Shown: positions 50,589 to 59,131 of the stretch, piece after piece
Layout: each line of letters begins with the position of its first letter
Position numbering within the stretch: the first letter of the stretch is position 1
Source: JAXDMK01 sp963790325
GTDB lineage: Bacteria; Actinomycetota; Acidimicrobiia; Acidimicrobiales; AC-14
NCBI GenBank assembly: GCA_963790325.1
Contig: CAWBNY010000002.1
Location: forward strand, 806,001 to 870,000
Direction: 5' to 3'
DNA: 64,000 nucleotides
Made by a program: the position numbers and the translations under genes
The notes under the pieces: generated by a model
Told to the model about the DNA's origin: nothing
Databases searched by the model: none
The model's input: the letters and a program-made list of their open reading frames with translations, nothing else

Positions 50589-51827
50589 ATGACCCACGAC
50601 GATCCTGAGGTCTTCGACGTGCTCCGGCGGGAGCGGGAGCGGCAGAACACCACCGTCCAGCTCATCGCCTCGGAGAACTTCACCTCGCCGGCGGTGATGG
50701 CGGCCCAGGGGTCGGTCCTCACCAACAAGTACTCCGAGGGCTACCCGGGGCGGCGCTACTACGGCGGCAACTACGTGGTCGACGAGGTGGAGGAGCTGGC
50801 CCGGGAGCGGGCCAAGGCCCTCTTCGGAGCCGACCACGCCAACGTCCAGCCCCACAGCGGGGCCAACGCCAACATGGCCACCTACCTGGCCCTGCTCCAG
50901 CCGGGCGACACCGTCCTGGGCATGCGCCTCGACCAGGGCGGCCACCTCACCCACGGCTCGCCGGTGAACTTCAGCGGCCGCATCTACCGGTTCGTGTCCT
51001 ACGGGGTGAGCGAGAGCGACGAGCGCCTCGACTTCGACCAGATGCGCGACCTGGCCCGGGAGCACCGGCCCAAGGCCATCGTGGCCGGGGCCACCGCCTA
51101 CCCCCGGGTCATCGATCCGGCGCCGCTGCGGGCCATCGCCGACGAGGTGGGGGCGCTGCTCATCTTCGACGCCGCCCACATCGCCGGCCTCATCGCCGGC
51201 GGCGCCCACCCCAACCCGGTCCCCTACGCCGACGTGGTCACCTTCACCACCCACAAGACCCTGCGGGGACCCCGGGGGGGCTGCATCCTCACCACGTCCG
51301 AGCACGCCGCCGCCATCGACAAGGCGGTGTTCCCCGGGTTGCAGGGCGGACCGCTGATGCACGTGATCGCGGCCAAGGCGGTCGCCTTCCGGGAGGCGTC
51401 GCAGCCGAGCTTCGGCGACTACGCGGCCCGGATCGTGCTGAACGCCCGGGCCCTGGCCCGGGCGCTGGCGGGGGAGGGGTTCCGCCTCGTCTCCGGCGGC
51501 ACCGACAACCACCTCATGCTCGTCGACCTGCGCCCCTTCGACGCCGAGCTCACCGGCAAGGAGGCGCAGAACGTCCTCGACGAAGCCGGCATCACCCTCA
51601 ACAAGAACCAGATCCCGGGCGACCCCCGCTCGCCGTTCGTCACCAGCGGCCTGCGCATCGGGACGGCGGCGGTCACCACCGCCGGGATGGGTGAGCCGGA
51701 GATGACCGAGATCGCCGTCCTCATCGGCCGCGCCCTGCGGGGAAGGGCCGACGCCTCGACGGCGTCCGAGGTCCGCGAGGCCGCCGCCATCCTCTGCTCC
51801 AAGTTCACCCCCTACCCGGAGGGGTAG
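50589..51827 (+). CDS. glyA: Serine hydroxymethyltransferase
   Basis: Interconverts serine and glycine with tetrahydrofolate; cytoplasmic PLP enzyme. The 412-residue protein is intact: LIASENFTSPAVMAAQGS, NKYSEGYPGRRYYGG, VQPHSGANANMATYLALL, LIFDAAHIAGLIAGG, the PLP lysine K223 in FTTHKTLRGPRGG, and LNKNQIPGDPRSPFVTSGLRIGT. ATG at 50589. It lies between an LMW phosphatase and wecA as in many Actinobacteria. Both flanking gaps are rich in inverted repeats. Confidence 0.98.
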   Translation: MTHDDPEVFDVLRRERERQNTTVQLIASENFTSPAVMAAQGSVLTNKYSEGYPGRRYYGGNYVVDEVEELARERAKALFGADHANVQPHSGANANMATYLALLQPGDTVLGMRLDQGGHLTHGSPVNFSGRIYRFVSYGVSESDERLDFDQMRDLAREHRPKAIVAGATAYPRVIDPAPLRAIADEVGALLIFDAAHIAGLIAGGAHPNPVPYADVVTFTTHKTLRGPRGGCILTTSEHAAAIDKAVFPGLQGGPLMHVIAAKAVAFREASQPSFGDYAARIVLNARALARALAGEGFRLVSGGTDNHLMLVDLRPFDAELTGKEAQNVLDEAGITLNKNQIPGDPRSPFVTSGLRIGTAAVTTAGMGEPEMTEIAVLIGRALRGRADASTASEVREAAAILCSKFTPYPEG

Positions 51828-51861
51828 GCAGGGATGGTCGCCCTCCCGAGCCGGCCGCAGG

Positions 51862-51954
51862 AGCCGCCGCAGGCGGCTTCCCCGGATGGCCCCCCGCCGG
51901 CCGCAGGCCGGCACGCCGTGGGAGGAGGTTCGGAGGGGGGCCCGCCCCCCTCCG
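51862..51954. promoter_or_regulatory. Three consecutive GC-rich hairpins between glyA and wecA
   Basis: Stems at 51862-51868/51872-51878 (loop GCA), 51896-51902/51906-51912 (GCCGGCC, loop GCA) and 51931-51940/51945-51954 (CGGAGGGGGG, loop CCCG). The last ends 1 nt before the wecA GTG and includes the purine-rich sequence just upstream of it, so it could hide the ribosome-binding region. The first could terminate glyA. Bases read directly; function inferred. Confidence 0.55.
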
Positions 51955-51955
51955 A

Positions 51956-53182
51956 GTGATCGGCTACGCGGTCGTCTTCGGGGTGGCGGCGGCGGTCACC
52001 TACGCCCTGACGCCGGCGGTGTGGCGGATGTCGGTTCGCATCGGGGCGGTGGTGGTGCCCGACGAGCGTCGCATCCACCTGCGCCCGACCCCCACGCTCG
52101 GGGGCGTGGCCATGCTGCTGGCGCTCTTCGCGGCCATGGGGGTGGCCTGGTTCCTGCCCCAGTTCCGGCCCGTTTTCGAGTCGTCCTCGGAGCCGTTGGG
52201 GGTGGCGATCGCGGCAGCGGTGATCCTGGCCGTCGGCCTCCTCGACGACCTCCGGGAGGTGTCGGCGCCGGCCAAGGTGGCAGGTCAGGTGCTCGCCGGC
52301 TCGGTCCTCGGGCTGGCCGGGGTGACCATGTTCTACTTCCGGGTCCCGTTCGCCGACTTCTTCGTCCTGTCGCCCGATCTCGGCTTCCTGATGACCGTGA
52401 TCTGGGTCGTGGCCATGGCCAACGCGGTGAACCTCATCGACGGCCTCGACGGGCTGGCGGCGGGCGTGGTGGCCATCGCCTCGGGGGCGATCTTCCTCTA
52501 CTCGTACCGGCTCTCCGACGTGGGCCTGCTGTCGCCCGACAACGTGGCGCCCCTCATCATCGCCATCACGTGCGGCCTGTGCGTGGGGTTCCTGCCCCAC
52601 AACTTCCACCCGGCCAAGGTGTTCATGGGTGACAGCGGTGCGCTGCTGCTGGGGCTGCTCCTGGCCGCCACCACCATCTCCGTCGGAGGGCGGACCGCCG
52701 ACCAGTTCAGTGGTCAGACGTTCTTCTTCTTCGCCCCCCTGATCATCCCGTTCGTGATCCTGGGCGTCCCCTTCGTCGACACCGCCCTGGCCATCTTCCG
52801 CCGGGCCCGGCGCCGCACCGCCCTGTCCCAGGCCGACAAGGAGCACCTCCACCACCGGCTGATGCGCCAGGGCCACGGCCCCCGGCGGTCGGTCTTCATC
52901 CTGTGGGCGTGGACCGCGATCCTCTCCGGGGTGGTCCTCATGCCGACCTACACCAACCAGGGCAACGCGGTGGTCCCCTTCGCCGTGATCGGCCTGGCGG
53001 TGGTGCTCTACACGCTCCTCCACCCCGGAGTCCGCCAGACGGCCCACGAGGTGGAGGAGGAGGTCGACGGCGACGACGAGCTCCTGGTCTGGCCCAAGCC
53101 CGAGCCGGTCCCCTCCCCCCCGCCGGGTGGCGGAGCCGGGCGCCTGAAGTCGCCTGGCGGGGGTCTGCGTCCGCCACACTGA
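51956..53182 (+). CDS. wecA: WecA/TagO-family undecaprenyl-phosphate sugar-phosphate transferase
   Basis: A 408-residue polytopic enzyme that begins lipid-linked glycan synthesis, probably by transferring GlcNAc-1-phosphate to undecaprenyl phosphate. Motifs are canonical: PDERRIHLRPTPTLGG, GLLDDLREV, NAVNLIDGLDGLAAG, FMGDSGALLLG and KEHLHHRLMRQG. About eleven membrane spans; a cytoplasmic acidic and Pro-rich tail. In Actinobacteria this gene usually sits between glyA and the ATP synthase operon; here an Rrf2 gene follows. GTG start 1 nt after a 10-bp hairpin. Contrast with the altered DNMDALA core of the fused paralogue at 7796. Confidence 0.94.
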   Translation: MIGYAVVFGVAAAVTYALTPAVWRMSVRIGAVVVPDERRIHLRPTPTLGGVAMLLALFAAMGVAWFLPQFRPVFESSSEPLGVAIAAAVILAVGLLDDLREVSAPAKVAGQVLAGSVLGLAGVTMFYFRVPFADFFVLSPDLGFLMTVIWVVAMANAVNLIDGLDGLAAGVVAIASGAIFLYSYRLSDVGLLSPDNVAPLIIAITCGLCVGFLPHNFHPAKVFMGDSGALLLGLLLAATTISVGGRTADQFSGQTFFFFAPLIIPFVILGVPFVDTALAIFRRARRRTALSQADKEHLHHRLMRQGHGPRRSVFILWAWTAILSGVVLMPTYTNQGNAVVPFAVIGLAVVLYTLLHPGVRQTAHEVEEEVDGDDELLVWPKPEPVPSPPPGGGAGRLKSPGGGLRPPH

Positions 53183-53186
53183 CGGA

Positions 53187-53642
53187 GTGCACATCTCGGC
53201 CAAGGTCGACTACGCGGTGCGGGCCCTGCTCGCCCTGACCGCAGCCGGGGGGGTAGCGGTGCCGGCGGAGGCCCTGGCCACCAGCCAGGCCCTACCCCGC
53301 CAGTTCCTCCAGAACATCCTCAACCAGCTCCGCCACACCGGCCTGGTCGCCAGCCAGCGGGGATCCGAGGGCGGCTACCGGCTGGCCCGGCCCCCGGCCG
53401 ACATCTCGCTGGCCGACGTCATGCGGGCGGTGGAAGGGCCGCTGGCCGAGGTGCGGGGCGACCGGCCGGAGTCCACCGTCTACACCGGCCCGGCCGAGCA
53501 CCTGCAGGAGGTGTGGGTGGCGGTGCGGGCCAGCCTCCGGTCGGTGTTGGAGAACGTCAGCCTGGCCGACGTGGTCGCCGGCGACCTCCCACCGGCCGTC
53601 GCCGCCCTCACCGCCGACCCCGATGCCTGGGTTCCGCATTGA
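53187..53642 (+). CDS. Rrf2-family transcriptional regulator
   Basis: A 151-residue protein. The N-terminal winged helix is typical: MHISAKVDYAVRALLALTA, ALPRQFLQNILNQLRHTGLVASQRGSEGGYRLARPP, and ISLADVMRAVEGPL. No cysteines are visible, so it cannot bind the [2Fe-2S] cluster of IscR or NsrR and is closer to the CymR/cysteine-metabolism type. The sulfate-activation genes at 60-63 kb are possible targets, but no operator was identified. GTG start 4 nt after wecA, probably co-transcribed with it. Confidence 0.9.
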   Translation: MHISAKVDYAVRALLALTAAGGVAVPAEALATSQALPRQFLQNILNQLRHTGLVASQRGSEGGYRLARPPADISLADVMRAVEGPLAEVRGDRPESTVYTGPAEHLQEVWVAVRASLRSVLENVSLADVVAGDLPPAVAALTADPDAWVPH

Positions 53643-53668
53643 GCCCTGTGGTACAGAGGGGGGTGCGT

Positions 53669-54678
53669 ATGGGGCGGCAGACGATCCTGGCGGGTCTGGT
53701 GACGGCCGTCCTCCTCGCCGGGTGCGCCGAGTCCCTGGAGACAGGTCGGACCGGCTCCGGTTCCACCACGCCGGGCCCCGTCCCCACCGGGGCGGTGGCG
53801 CCCGACACACCCGCGGCCACCGGCACGGGCACGGGCACGGGCACCGGCACCGGCACCGGGACGACGCCCTCCGTCCTCACCGCCGGAACGACTCCGCCCC
53901 ACACCGGTAACCCCGGGACCGGGGTGAGCCCGGTCGTGTCACCCGGCGTCGAGGCGCTGGGCATCCTCGGTGTTCCGATCTTCGCCCTTTCCCCGGAGGC
54001 GCAGGCGGCGGGCGCCTCCCCCGCCGGCGGCACCGGCGCCACCGACGGCACCGGCGCCACCGGCGGCACCGGCACCGGCAACTCCGGCACCGGAACGGGC
54101 GGCACCGGCACCGGCACCGACCCGGGTACCGGCACGGCCGGCACCGGCACCGGCGGCACCGAGCGCCGGCCGGCACCGACCCGAGTACCGGCTCGGGCAC
54201 GAACCCGGGCCCGGGCTCCGGAGGGACGAACGGCCTCACCCCGAGCTCCGGTGGGAGCAACAACACCGGTGGGAGCAACAACAGCTCGGGCGGCAGCAGC
54301 TCCGGGGGCACCGGCAGCCATGGCGGCGGGGGCACCACCAAGCCGCCCATCCCCACGCAGCACCGAGTTCTGCGGTACCGGCGCCGAACCTCAGCGCCGC
54401 CCTCGACTCGGTCGCTACGGCCCCCGACGGCAGCCAGCTCCAGGCGGCGGTGGCGCGGCGCCCGCCGGTCCTTCGCCACCGCCCAGGCCACCGCCCCGCC
54501 CGGCCTCAAGGACGACGTCGACATCCTCGCCGGGGCCTTCGGCCAGTTCTTCGACGCCCTGGAGGAGGCCGGTTACGACCGCAACCGGCTGACACCGAGC
54601 GCCTTCACGGCCCTGGCCTCCTCCGACGCCGTGGAGGCCAAGGACCGCTTCAACGAGTACATGAACACCGTCTGCTAG
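53669..54678 (+). pseudogene. Lipoprotein with Thr/Gly-rich stalk and C-terminal helical domain, several frameshifts
   Basis: ATG at 53669 gives a lipoprotein signal (LAGLVTAVLLAGC, lipobox LAGC) and a long Thr/Gly/Pro-rich stalk. The sense then moves through all three frames: at about 54160-54172 to GTDPSTGSGTNPG and GGSNNTGGSNNSS, at about 54361 to STEFC, at about 54384 to PNLSAALDSVATAPDGSQLQ, and at about 54463 to RRSFATAQATAPPGLKDDVD and AFGQFFDALEEAGYDRN, ending MNTVC-stop at 54676. The pieces form one protein if about four indels are corrected. The C-terminal domain is paralogous to that of the next gene (FC near its start, VC at its end). Sequencing error in a GC-repeat stretch or a decayed gene; undecidable here. 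Confidence 0.6.
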
Positions 54679-54687
54679 AGAAGGTGG

Positions 54688-55187
54688 ATGCGTTCGCTGA
54701 CCCCGCGTCGTCCTCGTCCCCTGCCTCGTCGCCGTCCTGCCCCTGGCCGCCTGCAGCAGCGCCGGCGACGACGATTCCCGGCCGGGAACCTCGACACGTC
54801 GATGGGCCCCACCACCACCGTGCGCCCGGTCGACACCAGCTTCACCGGCCAGGGCAGCGAGCAGTTCTGCCAGTTCCTGGCCACGTTCTCGGCCGGGTCG
54901 CAGAACGTCGACGCCGTCGGCCGACGCCCGCCGAGCTCGAGGCCAGCTTCAGCTCGGCGCTGGGCGCCATCAACCAGGCGGTGGAGGTGGCCCCGGGTGA
55001 GATCAAGCCCGACGTGTCCAACATCGCCGACACGTTCGAGAAGGTGACGGGCTCGGTGGCTGCTGCCGGCTACGACATCGCCAAGGTCGACGTGGCCGCG
55101 GTGGCGCCCTTGCAGTCGGAGGCCTTCCTCGACTCCGTCACCCGGATGCAGGCCTACCTGAACAACGTCTGCCAGGTCGACGGCTGA
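54688..55187 (+). pseudogene. Second lipoprotein of the same family, several frameshifts
   Basis: Starts MRSLTP at 54688. A lipoprotein signal (CLVAVLPLAACSS, lipobox LAAC, about 54725-54760) is in another frame, the sequence returns to the first frame for NLDTSMGPTTTVRPVDTSFT and SEQFCQFLATFSAGSQNVDA, and shifts again near 54925 into TPAELEASFSSALGAINQAV, DTFEKVTGSVAAAGYDIAKV and LNNVCQVDG-stop. About three indels restore a ~165-residue lipoprotein. FC and NVC flank a helical domain as in the preceding gene. Function unknown. Confidence 0.58.
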
Positions 55188-55205
55188 ACCCGCCAGGACG
55201 CGAAA

Positions 55206-55234
55206 CGACCCACCGTCGCTTCGACGGTGGGTCG
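55206..55234. terminator. Strong hairpin, probable bidirectional terminator
   Basis: A perfect 13-bp stem (CGACCCACCGTCG at 55206-55218 and its complement at 55222-55234) with loop CTT. It lies between the lipoprotein gene ending at 55187 and the convergent gene ending at 55275. No T run follows on either strand. Confidence 0.7.
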
Positions 55235-55274
55235 CAGTTCAAGCTGTCGGCGCGGTGGCGGCGAGCCGCCGCCG

Positions 55275-55604
55275 CTAGCCGGATGGGTTGACGGTACAGC
55301 CGAAGAAGAGCAGCAGGCGGTCGAAGATGGCGACGAAGCGGCCTCCGAACAAGCCTCCGAACAGCGCCTTGAGCGCCACCAGGATGGGGCAGATGATCGC
55401 CTGGAAGCTGATCTGGCTTCCCGACGACGACCCCACAACCGCGGCTGCGGCCACGCCCGCCCCCGCGCTGGAGGCGTCGGCACGGTCGGTCACCAGCAAC
55501 ATCAGGGCCGCCACCAGGAAGACCGGAAGAAGGAGGGACAGCGTGCGGCGGAATGCCGAGTGTCGGTTTCCTTCGATCTCGAGTGCTTCGAGTAGCCCGC
55601 TCAT
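55275..55604 (-). CDS. Small exported or membrane protein of unknown function
   Basis: A 109-residue protein. Residues 19-40 (RTLSLLLPVFLVAALMLLVT) are a signal or membrane helix followed by an Ala/Ser/Gly-rich stretch, then a second hydrophobic region (IICPILVALKALFGGLFGG) and FDRLLLFFGCTVNPSG. Two cysteines (ICP and GCT) could pair outside the cell. No family recognised. The upstream gap has a minus-strand TAAGGT (55642-55647) 37 nt before the ATG, next to the palindrome GTGACGTCAC (55634-55643). Confidence 0.55.
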   Translation of the reverse strand: MSGLLEALEIEGNRHSAFRRTLSLLLPVFLVAALMLLVTDRADASSAGAGVAAAAVVGSSSGSQISFQAIICPILVALKALFGGLFGGRFVAIFDRLLLFFGCTVNPSG

Positions 55605-55633
55605 CAGCCATTCTCCCGTTCGCCGCGCGTCGA

Positions 55634-55643
55634 GTGACGTCAC
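55634..55643. promoter_or_regulatory. 10-bp palindrome GTGACGTCAC near a promoter-like hexamer
   Basis: A perfect palindrome between the small exported gene and the DUF4012 gene, overlapping a minus-strand TAAGGT hexamer by two bases. It could be an operator, but only one copy was noticed. Confidence 0.3.
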
Positions 55644-55718
55644 CTTACCCGATGGGGCCAGGCGAGTCATACGTCTGCATGTGAACGGAGGGTGAAGGAG
55701 CCCCGGCGGGCGAGCCCA

Positions 55719-55724
55719 TAGGAT
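55719..55724 (+). promoter_or_regulatory. Candidate -10 element (TAGGAT) for the DUF4012 gene
   Basis: TAGGAT ends 10 nt before the TTG at 55735 and supports that unusual start. Confidence 0.4.
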
Positions 55725-55734
55725 TTCGGCCACG

Positions 55735-57675
55735 TTGCCCAGGTCGAGGACTCGGGGACCCGTGGTCCGGCGGGGGCGCAAGTACGCCCTCAAGCCTCTC
55801 CCGGAGGAGGCCGACCGGCCGCGGCCCTCGCCCTCGCCCCGGCCCCGGTCGCACCGGAACCGGGTCAACCGCCGGCGGCGGGTGGTCCTTGCCCTGGTCG
55901 GAGGCGTGCTGCTGGTCCTGGGTGGGTTCTCGCTGGTCCACACGACCCAGGCCGCCCGGTCCGCGATCGCGGGCAAGTCCGCTCTCCTGCGCTCGGAGAC
56001 CCTCATCGCGGCCCAGAAGCTGGACGCGGCCCGGGCCGAGCTGCGAACGGCGAAAGGCAAGTTCGACGTCACCCGCCAGGAGATGGACACCGCCACCCGC
56101 TTCCTGCCCATCGTGCGGTGGGTGCCCGTTCTCCGGACGCAGGTGAGGGCGGTGGAGACCCTCGCCGACGCCGGCCGGGTGCTCTCCGACGCCGGGCTCA
56201 GCCTGTCCGATGCGGCCGCGGTGATGGTCGCCCCCCAGGACGACAGCACGTCGTTCGCCGACGCCCTGAGCGAGCTGCGCGACATCCGGGGACTGCTGGC
56301 GACCGGCCTGACCAGCATCGACGCGGCTGCGGCCACGGTCGGCCGGTTGGACGGGGCCTTCCTGCCGGGCCCGGTGGGCGATGCCCGGTCGCAGTTCAAC
56401 GCCCGCCTCCCCGAGGTCCGTCAGCGGGCAGCCGACTCGGAGGAGGCGCTGGCGGCCATGATCACCTTCGTCGGCGGCAACGGGCCCCGCCGCTACCTCT
56501 ACCTGTCCCAGAACCCGGACGAGGTCCGTCCCACGGGCGGGTTCATCGGCACCTACGGTGTGCTGACCGGCATCGGCGGCCATCTAGCCGTCGATCGGTT
56601 CGACTCCATCGAGAGCTGGATCACGGTCCACCCGGAGGCGAACATGACGCCCGAGGAACGGACCTCGCCCTTTCGCTACGACCCCAAGCTGCCCCAGCGG
56701 CTGGCCAACGTCAACACCGTCCCCGACTGGCCCCAGGCGGCGGTGCTGGCAGCCCGGCTCTGGGAGCGGGGCGGCGAGGAGCCCGTCGACGGCGTGATCT
56801 CGTTCAGCCCCGCCTTCCTCGCCCAGCTCCTCGAAGTGCTGGGCCCGGTGACCGTCGAGGGCTACGACGAGACGATCACGCCGGCCAACCTCGTCGAGCG
56901 GCTGGACTTCTACACCCACGAGCAGCGCAGCGTCCTCGGCGCCAACCGCAAGGACTTCATCGCGGTGCTGGCCAAGGCGGTCATGGACCAGCTCATCCAG
57001 GCCCGCACCTCGAAGTGGGCGTCGCTGGGCAAGGTGGTGGGCGATGCCTTCGGGGCCCGGGAGGCGATGGCGTGGTCGGCGGACGCGGACGTGGCGTCGG
57101 TGCTGGCCGACCGGCGTTGGGACGGGGCGTTGCCCCAGGTCACCGGCGACTTCGTCGCGCCCACCGAGTTCCAGTACGCGGCCAAGAACGGCCGGGCCCT
57201 GCGGCGCTCGTACCAGCACCGGGTGACCCTGCGGCCGGACGGCTCAGGCTCGGTCACCACCAGCGTTCGCATCGTCAACTCCCAGCCGCCGGAGCCGGAC
57301 GTCAACCCGCCCAACGGGCTCGTGTACATCACCATGTACGGCCCCGAGGGGGCGACCCTGGCCCCCGGCTCCGATCGGCTGAGCCAGGCCGAGCCGGCGA
57401 TCGCCGGCCATCCCGCCCACGGATGGTTCCGGCCCATCATTCCCCTGTCGGAGACCACGCTGACCGTCGTGTGGGAGGTCCCTCGGCTGGCCACGCGGCA
57501 AACCGACGGCTCCTGGGCCTACTCGCTGCGCTGGCTGCGCCACCCCGACCACACCGGCGACGTCCTCGACCTCAGCTTCGAGCTGCCCTCCGGGTGGGAG
57601 TGGGAGGGCGAGGGCCCGCCGGCCCACGTCGACCTCGACCGGGACATCTCCGGCACCTGGTTCCTCCGGCCCTGA
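55735..57675 (+). CDS. Stand-alone DUF4012-domain membrane protein
   Basis: A 646-residue protein with a basic, Pro-rich cytoplasmic N-terminus, one membrane helix (about 49-69), a helical region (about 75-245) and the DUF4012 domain. The signature YLYLSQNPDEVRPTGGFIG (254-272) corresponds to the same motif in the fused protein at 7796. Later landmarks: DWPQAAVLAARLWE, DGVISFSPAFLAQLLEVLGPV, and a C-terminal beta-rich domain. The bulk should face the outside. The function of DUF4012 is unknown; the gene keeps company with surface-glycan genes. TTG start, see the TAGGAT hexamer. Confidence 0.87.
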   Translation: MPRSRTRGPVVRRGRKYALKPLPEEADRPRPSPSPRPRSHRNRVNRRRRVVLALVGGVLLVLGGFSLVHTTQAARSAIAGKSALLRSETLIAAQKLDAARAELRTAKGKFDVTRQEMDTATRFLPIVRWVPVLRTQVRAVETLADAGRVLSDAGLSLSDAAAVMVAPQDDSTSFADALSELRDIRGLLATGLTSIDAAAATVGRLDGAFLPGPVGDARSQFNARLPEVRQRAADSEEALAAMITFVGGNGPRRYLYLSQNPDEVRPTGGFIGTYGVLTGIGGHLAVDRFDSIESWITVHPEANMTPEERTSPFRYDPKLPQRLANVNTVPDWPQAAVLAARLWERGGEEPVDGVISFSPAFLAQLLEVLGPVTVEGYDETITPANLVERLDFYTHEQRSVLGANRKDFIAVLAKAVMDQLIQARTSKWASLGKVVGDAFGAREAMAWSADADVASVLADRRWDGALPQVTGDFVAPTEFQYAAKNGRALRRSYQHRVTLRPDGSGSVTTSVRIVNSQPPEPDVNPPNGLVYITMYGPEGATLAPGSDRLSQAEPAIAGHPAHGWFRPIIPLSETTLTVVWEVPRLATRQTDGSWAYSLRWLRHPDHTGDVLDLSFELPSGWEWEGEGPPAHVDLDRDISGTWFLRP

Positions 57676-57685
57676 CCGGTCGCCC

Positions 57686-58081
57686 TCAGGCGCCCACGAT
57701 GACGGCGACGGCGAGGGCCATGAGGGCGAGGTTCCTGGCCACGGTGACGGCGCCGATGGGGGCGTCGTCGGCCGGGCCGAAGCAGTGGCAGGGCGGCCGC
57801 CGGCCCCGGCGGAGGCTGAGGACGACCAGCCCGGTGAGCAGGGCGAGCAGGAACAGGGCGCCGGCCGCCCCCGCGGCGGCGGTCGGTCGCCACAGGAGGG
57901 CGGCGGCCACCGCCAGCTCGGCCGCCGGGAGGGCCGCCGCCCCGATCGGCGCCGCCCACCGGCGGGGTACGCCCAGTCCCTCGGCGGCGGCGGCCGTCCC
58001 CTGCCGGTCGGCCAGCTTGCCCACCGCGGCGGCGACGAAGACGAGCGCCAACGCCAGCCGGCCGATGGTGGTCAGGGGCAC
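57686..58081 (-). CDS. MauE/DoxX-like small membrane protein
   Basis: A 131-residue protein with four membrane helices: LALALVFVAAAVGKLADR, PIGAAALPAAELAVAAALLW, GALFLLALLTGLVVLSL and RNLALMALAVAVIVGA. PPCHCFGPAD between helices 3 and 4 is the CxCFG-type motif of MauE-like proteins, linked to disulfide or thioredoxin-like chemistry. GTG start 2 nt after the epimerase stop, so the two are co-transcribed; why is unknown. Confidence 0.78.
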   Translation of the reverse strand: MPLTTIGRLALALVFVAAAVGKLADRQGTAAAAEGLGVPRRWAAPIGAAALPAAELAVAAALLWRPTAAAGAAGALFLLALLTGLVVLSLRRGRRPPCHCFGPADDAPIGAVTVARNLALMALAVAVIVGA

Positions 58082-58083
58082 GG

Positions 58084-59089
58084 TCAGATCCGGTGGTACT
58101 CCCGGTACCAGGCGACGAACCGCTCGATGCCGACCTCGATGGGGGTCGACGGGCTGAACCCGACGTCGCGGACGAGGTCGTCGACGTCGGCGTAGGTGGC
58201 GGGGACGTCGCCCGGCTGCAACGGGAGGAGGGTGAGCCGGGCCGGCCGGTCGAGGGCCTTCTCCAGCGCCCCGATGAGGTCGAGCAGGGCCACCGGGTTG
58301 TTGTTGCCGATGTTGTAGAGCCGGTAGGGGGCGGTGCTGGAGGCCGGGTCGGGGGCGTCGCCGGTCCAGGCCGGGTCGGGGGCGGGCGCCCGGTCGAGCA
58401 CCCGCACCACTCCCTCCACGATGTCGTCGACGTAGGTGAAGTCCCGCCGCATCTCGCCGTGGTTGAACACCTCGATCGAGACGACCCTCGAGGATGGCCC
58501 GGGTGAACAGGAAGGCGGCCATGTCGGGTCGGCCCCACGGCCCGTAGACGGTGAAGAAGCGCAGGCCGGTGGTGGGGATGCGGAAGAGGTGGCTGTAGGC
58601 GTGGGCCATCAGCTCGTTGGCCTTCTTGGTGGCGGCGTAGAGGCTCATCGGGTGGTCGACGTTGTGGTGGACCGAGAAGGGCATCGTCGTGTTGGCCCCG
58701 TAGACCGAGCTCGACGAGGCGAACACCAGGTGCTCGGTGCCCCGGTGGCGGCAGCCTTCGAGGACGTTGAGGGTGCCGGTGACGTTGGAGTCGACGTAGG
58801 CGTGGGGGTTGGTGAGCGAGTAGCGCACCCCGGCCTGGGCGGCCAGGTGCACGACCCGGTCGGGCGACCGGTCGAAGGCGGCGTCGACCGCGGCCCGGTC
58901 GACGAGGTCGGCCCGCACCAGCTCGAAGCCGTCGCGCCCGGCGAGCGTCGCCAACCGGGCTTCCTTGAGGGACGGGTCGTAGTAGGCGTTGAGGTTGTCG
59001 AAGCCGACCACCTCGTCACCGCGGTCGAGGAGGGCCCGGCTGACGTGCGACCCGATGAATCCGGCCGCGCCCGTGACGAGGACCTTCAC
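58084..59089 (-). CDS. UDP-glucuronate 4-epimerase-like SDR (one frameshift)
   Basis: An extended SDR of about 335 residues. MKVLVTGAAGFIGSHVSRAL, the diagnostic FDNLNAYYDPSLKEARLA, VHLAAQAGVRYS, catalytic Y151 and K155 in SLYAATKKANELMAHAY, and LRFFTVYGPWGRPDMA all match the bacterial UDP-glucuronate 4-epimerase family, converting UDP-glucuronate to UDP-galacturonate. At about 58478-58490 the frame shifts by one base: RAILEG continues in the new frame as SIEVFNHGEMRRDFTYVDDIVEG and runs to the TGA at 58084. Probably a sequencing indel. GTG start with TAGGTT 6 nt upstream. Confidence 0.88.
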
Positions 59090-59095
59090 GGGACG

Positions 59096-59101
59096 AACCT
59101 A
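59096..59101 (-). promoter_or_regulatory. Candidate -10 element (TAGGTT) for the epimerase gene
   Basis: Minus-strand TAGGTT, 6 nt before the GTG at 59089. Confidence 0.4.
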
Positions 59102-59118
59102 CTCAAACGGGCCCCGGG

Positions 59119-59124
59119 TAGCGT
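59119..59124 (+). promoter_or_regulatory. Candidate -10 element (TAGCGT) for the small membrane protein gene
   Basis: TAGCGT ends 7 nt before the ATG at 59132; divergent partner of 59096-59101. Confidence 0.35.
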
Positions 59125-59131
59125 GGACGGG

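Noticed and set aside
53820..54160. Thr/Gly stalk repeats as a non-coding satellite
   Set aside because: The first part is in frame with a clear lipoprotein signal and is best read as a coding low-complexity stalk.
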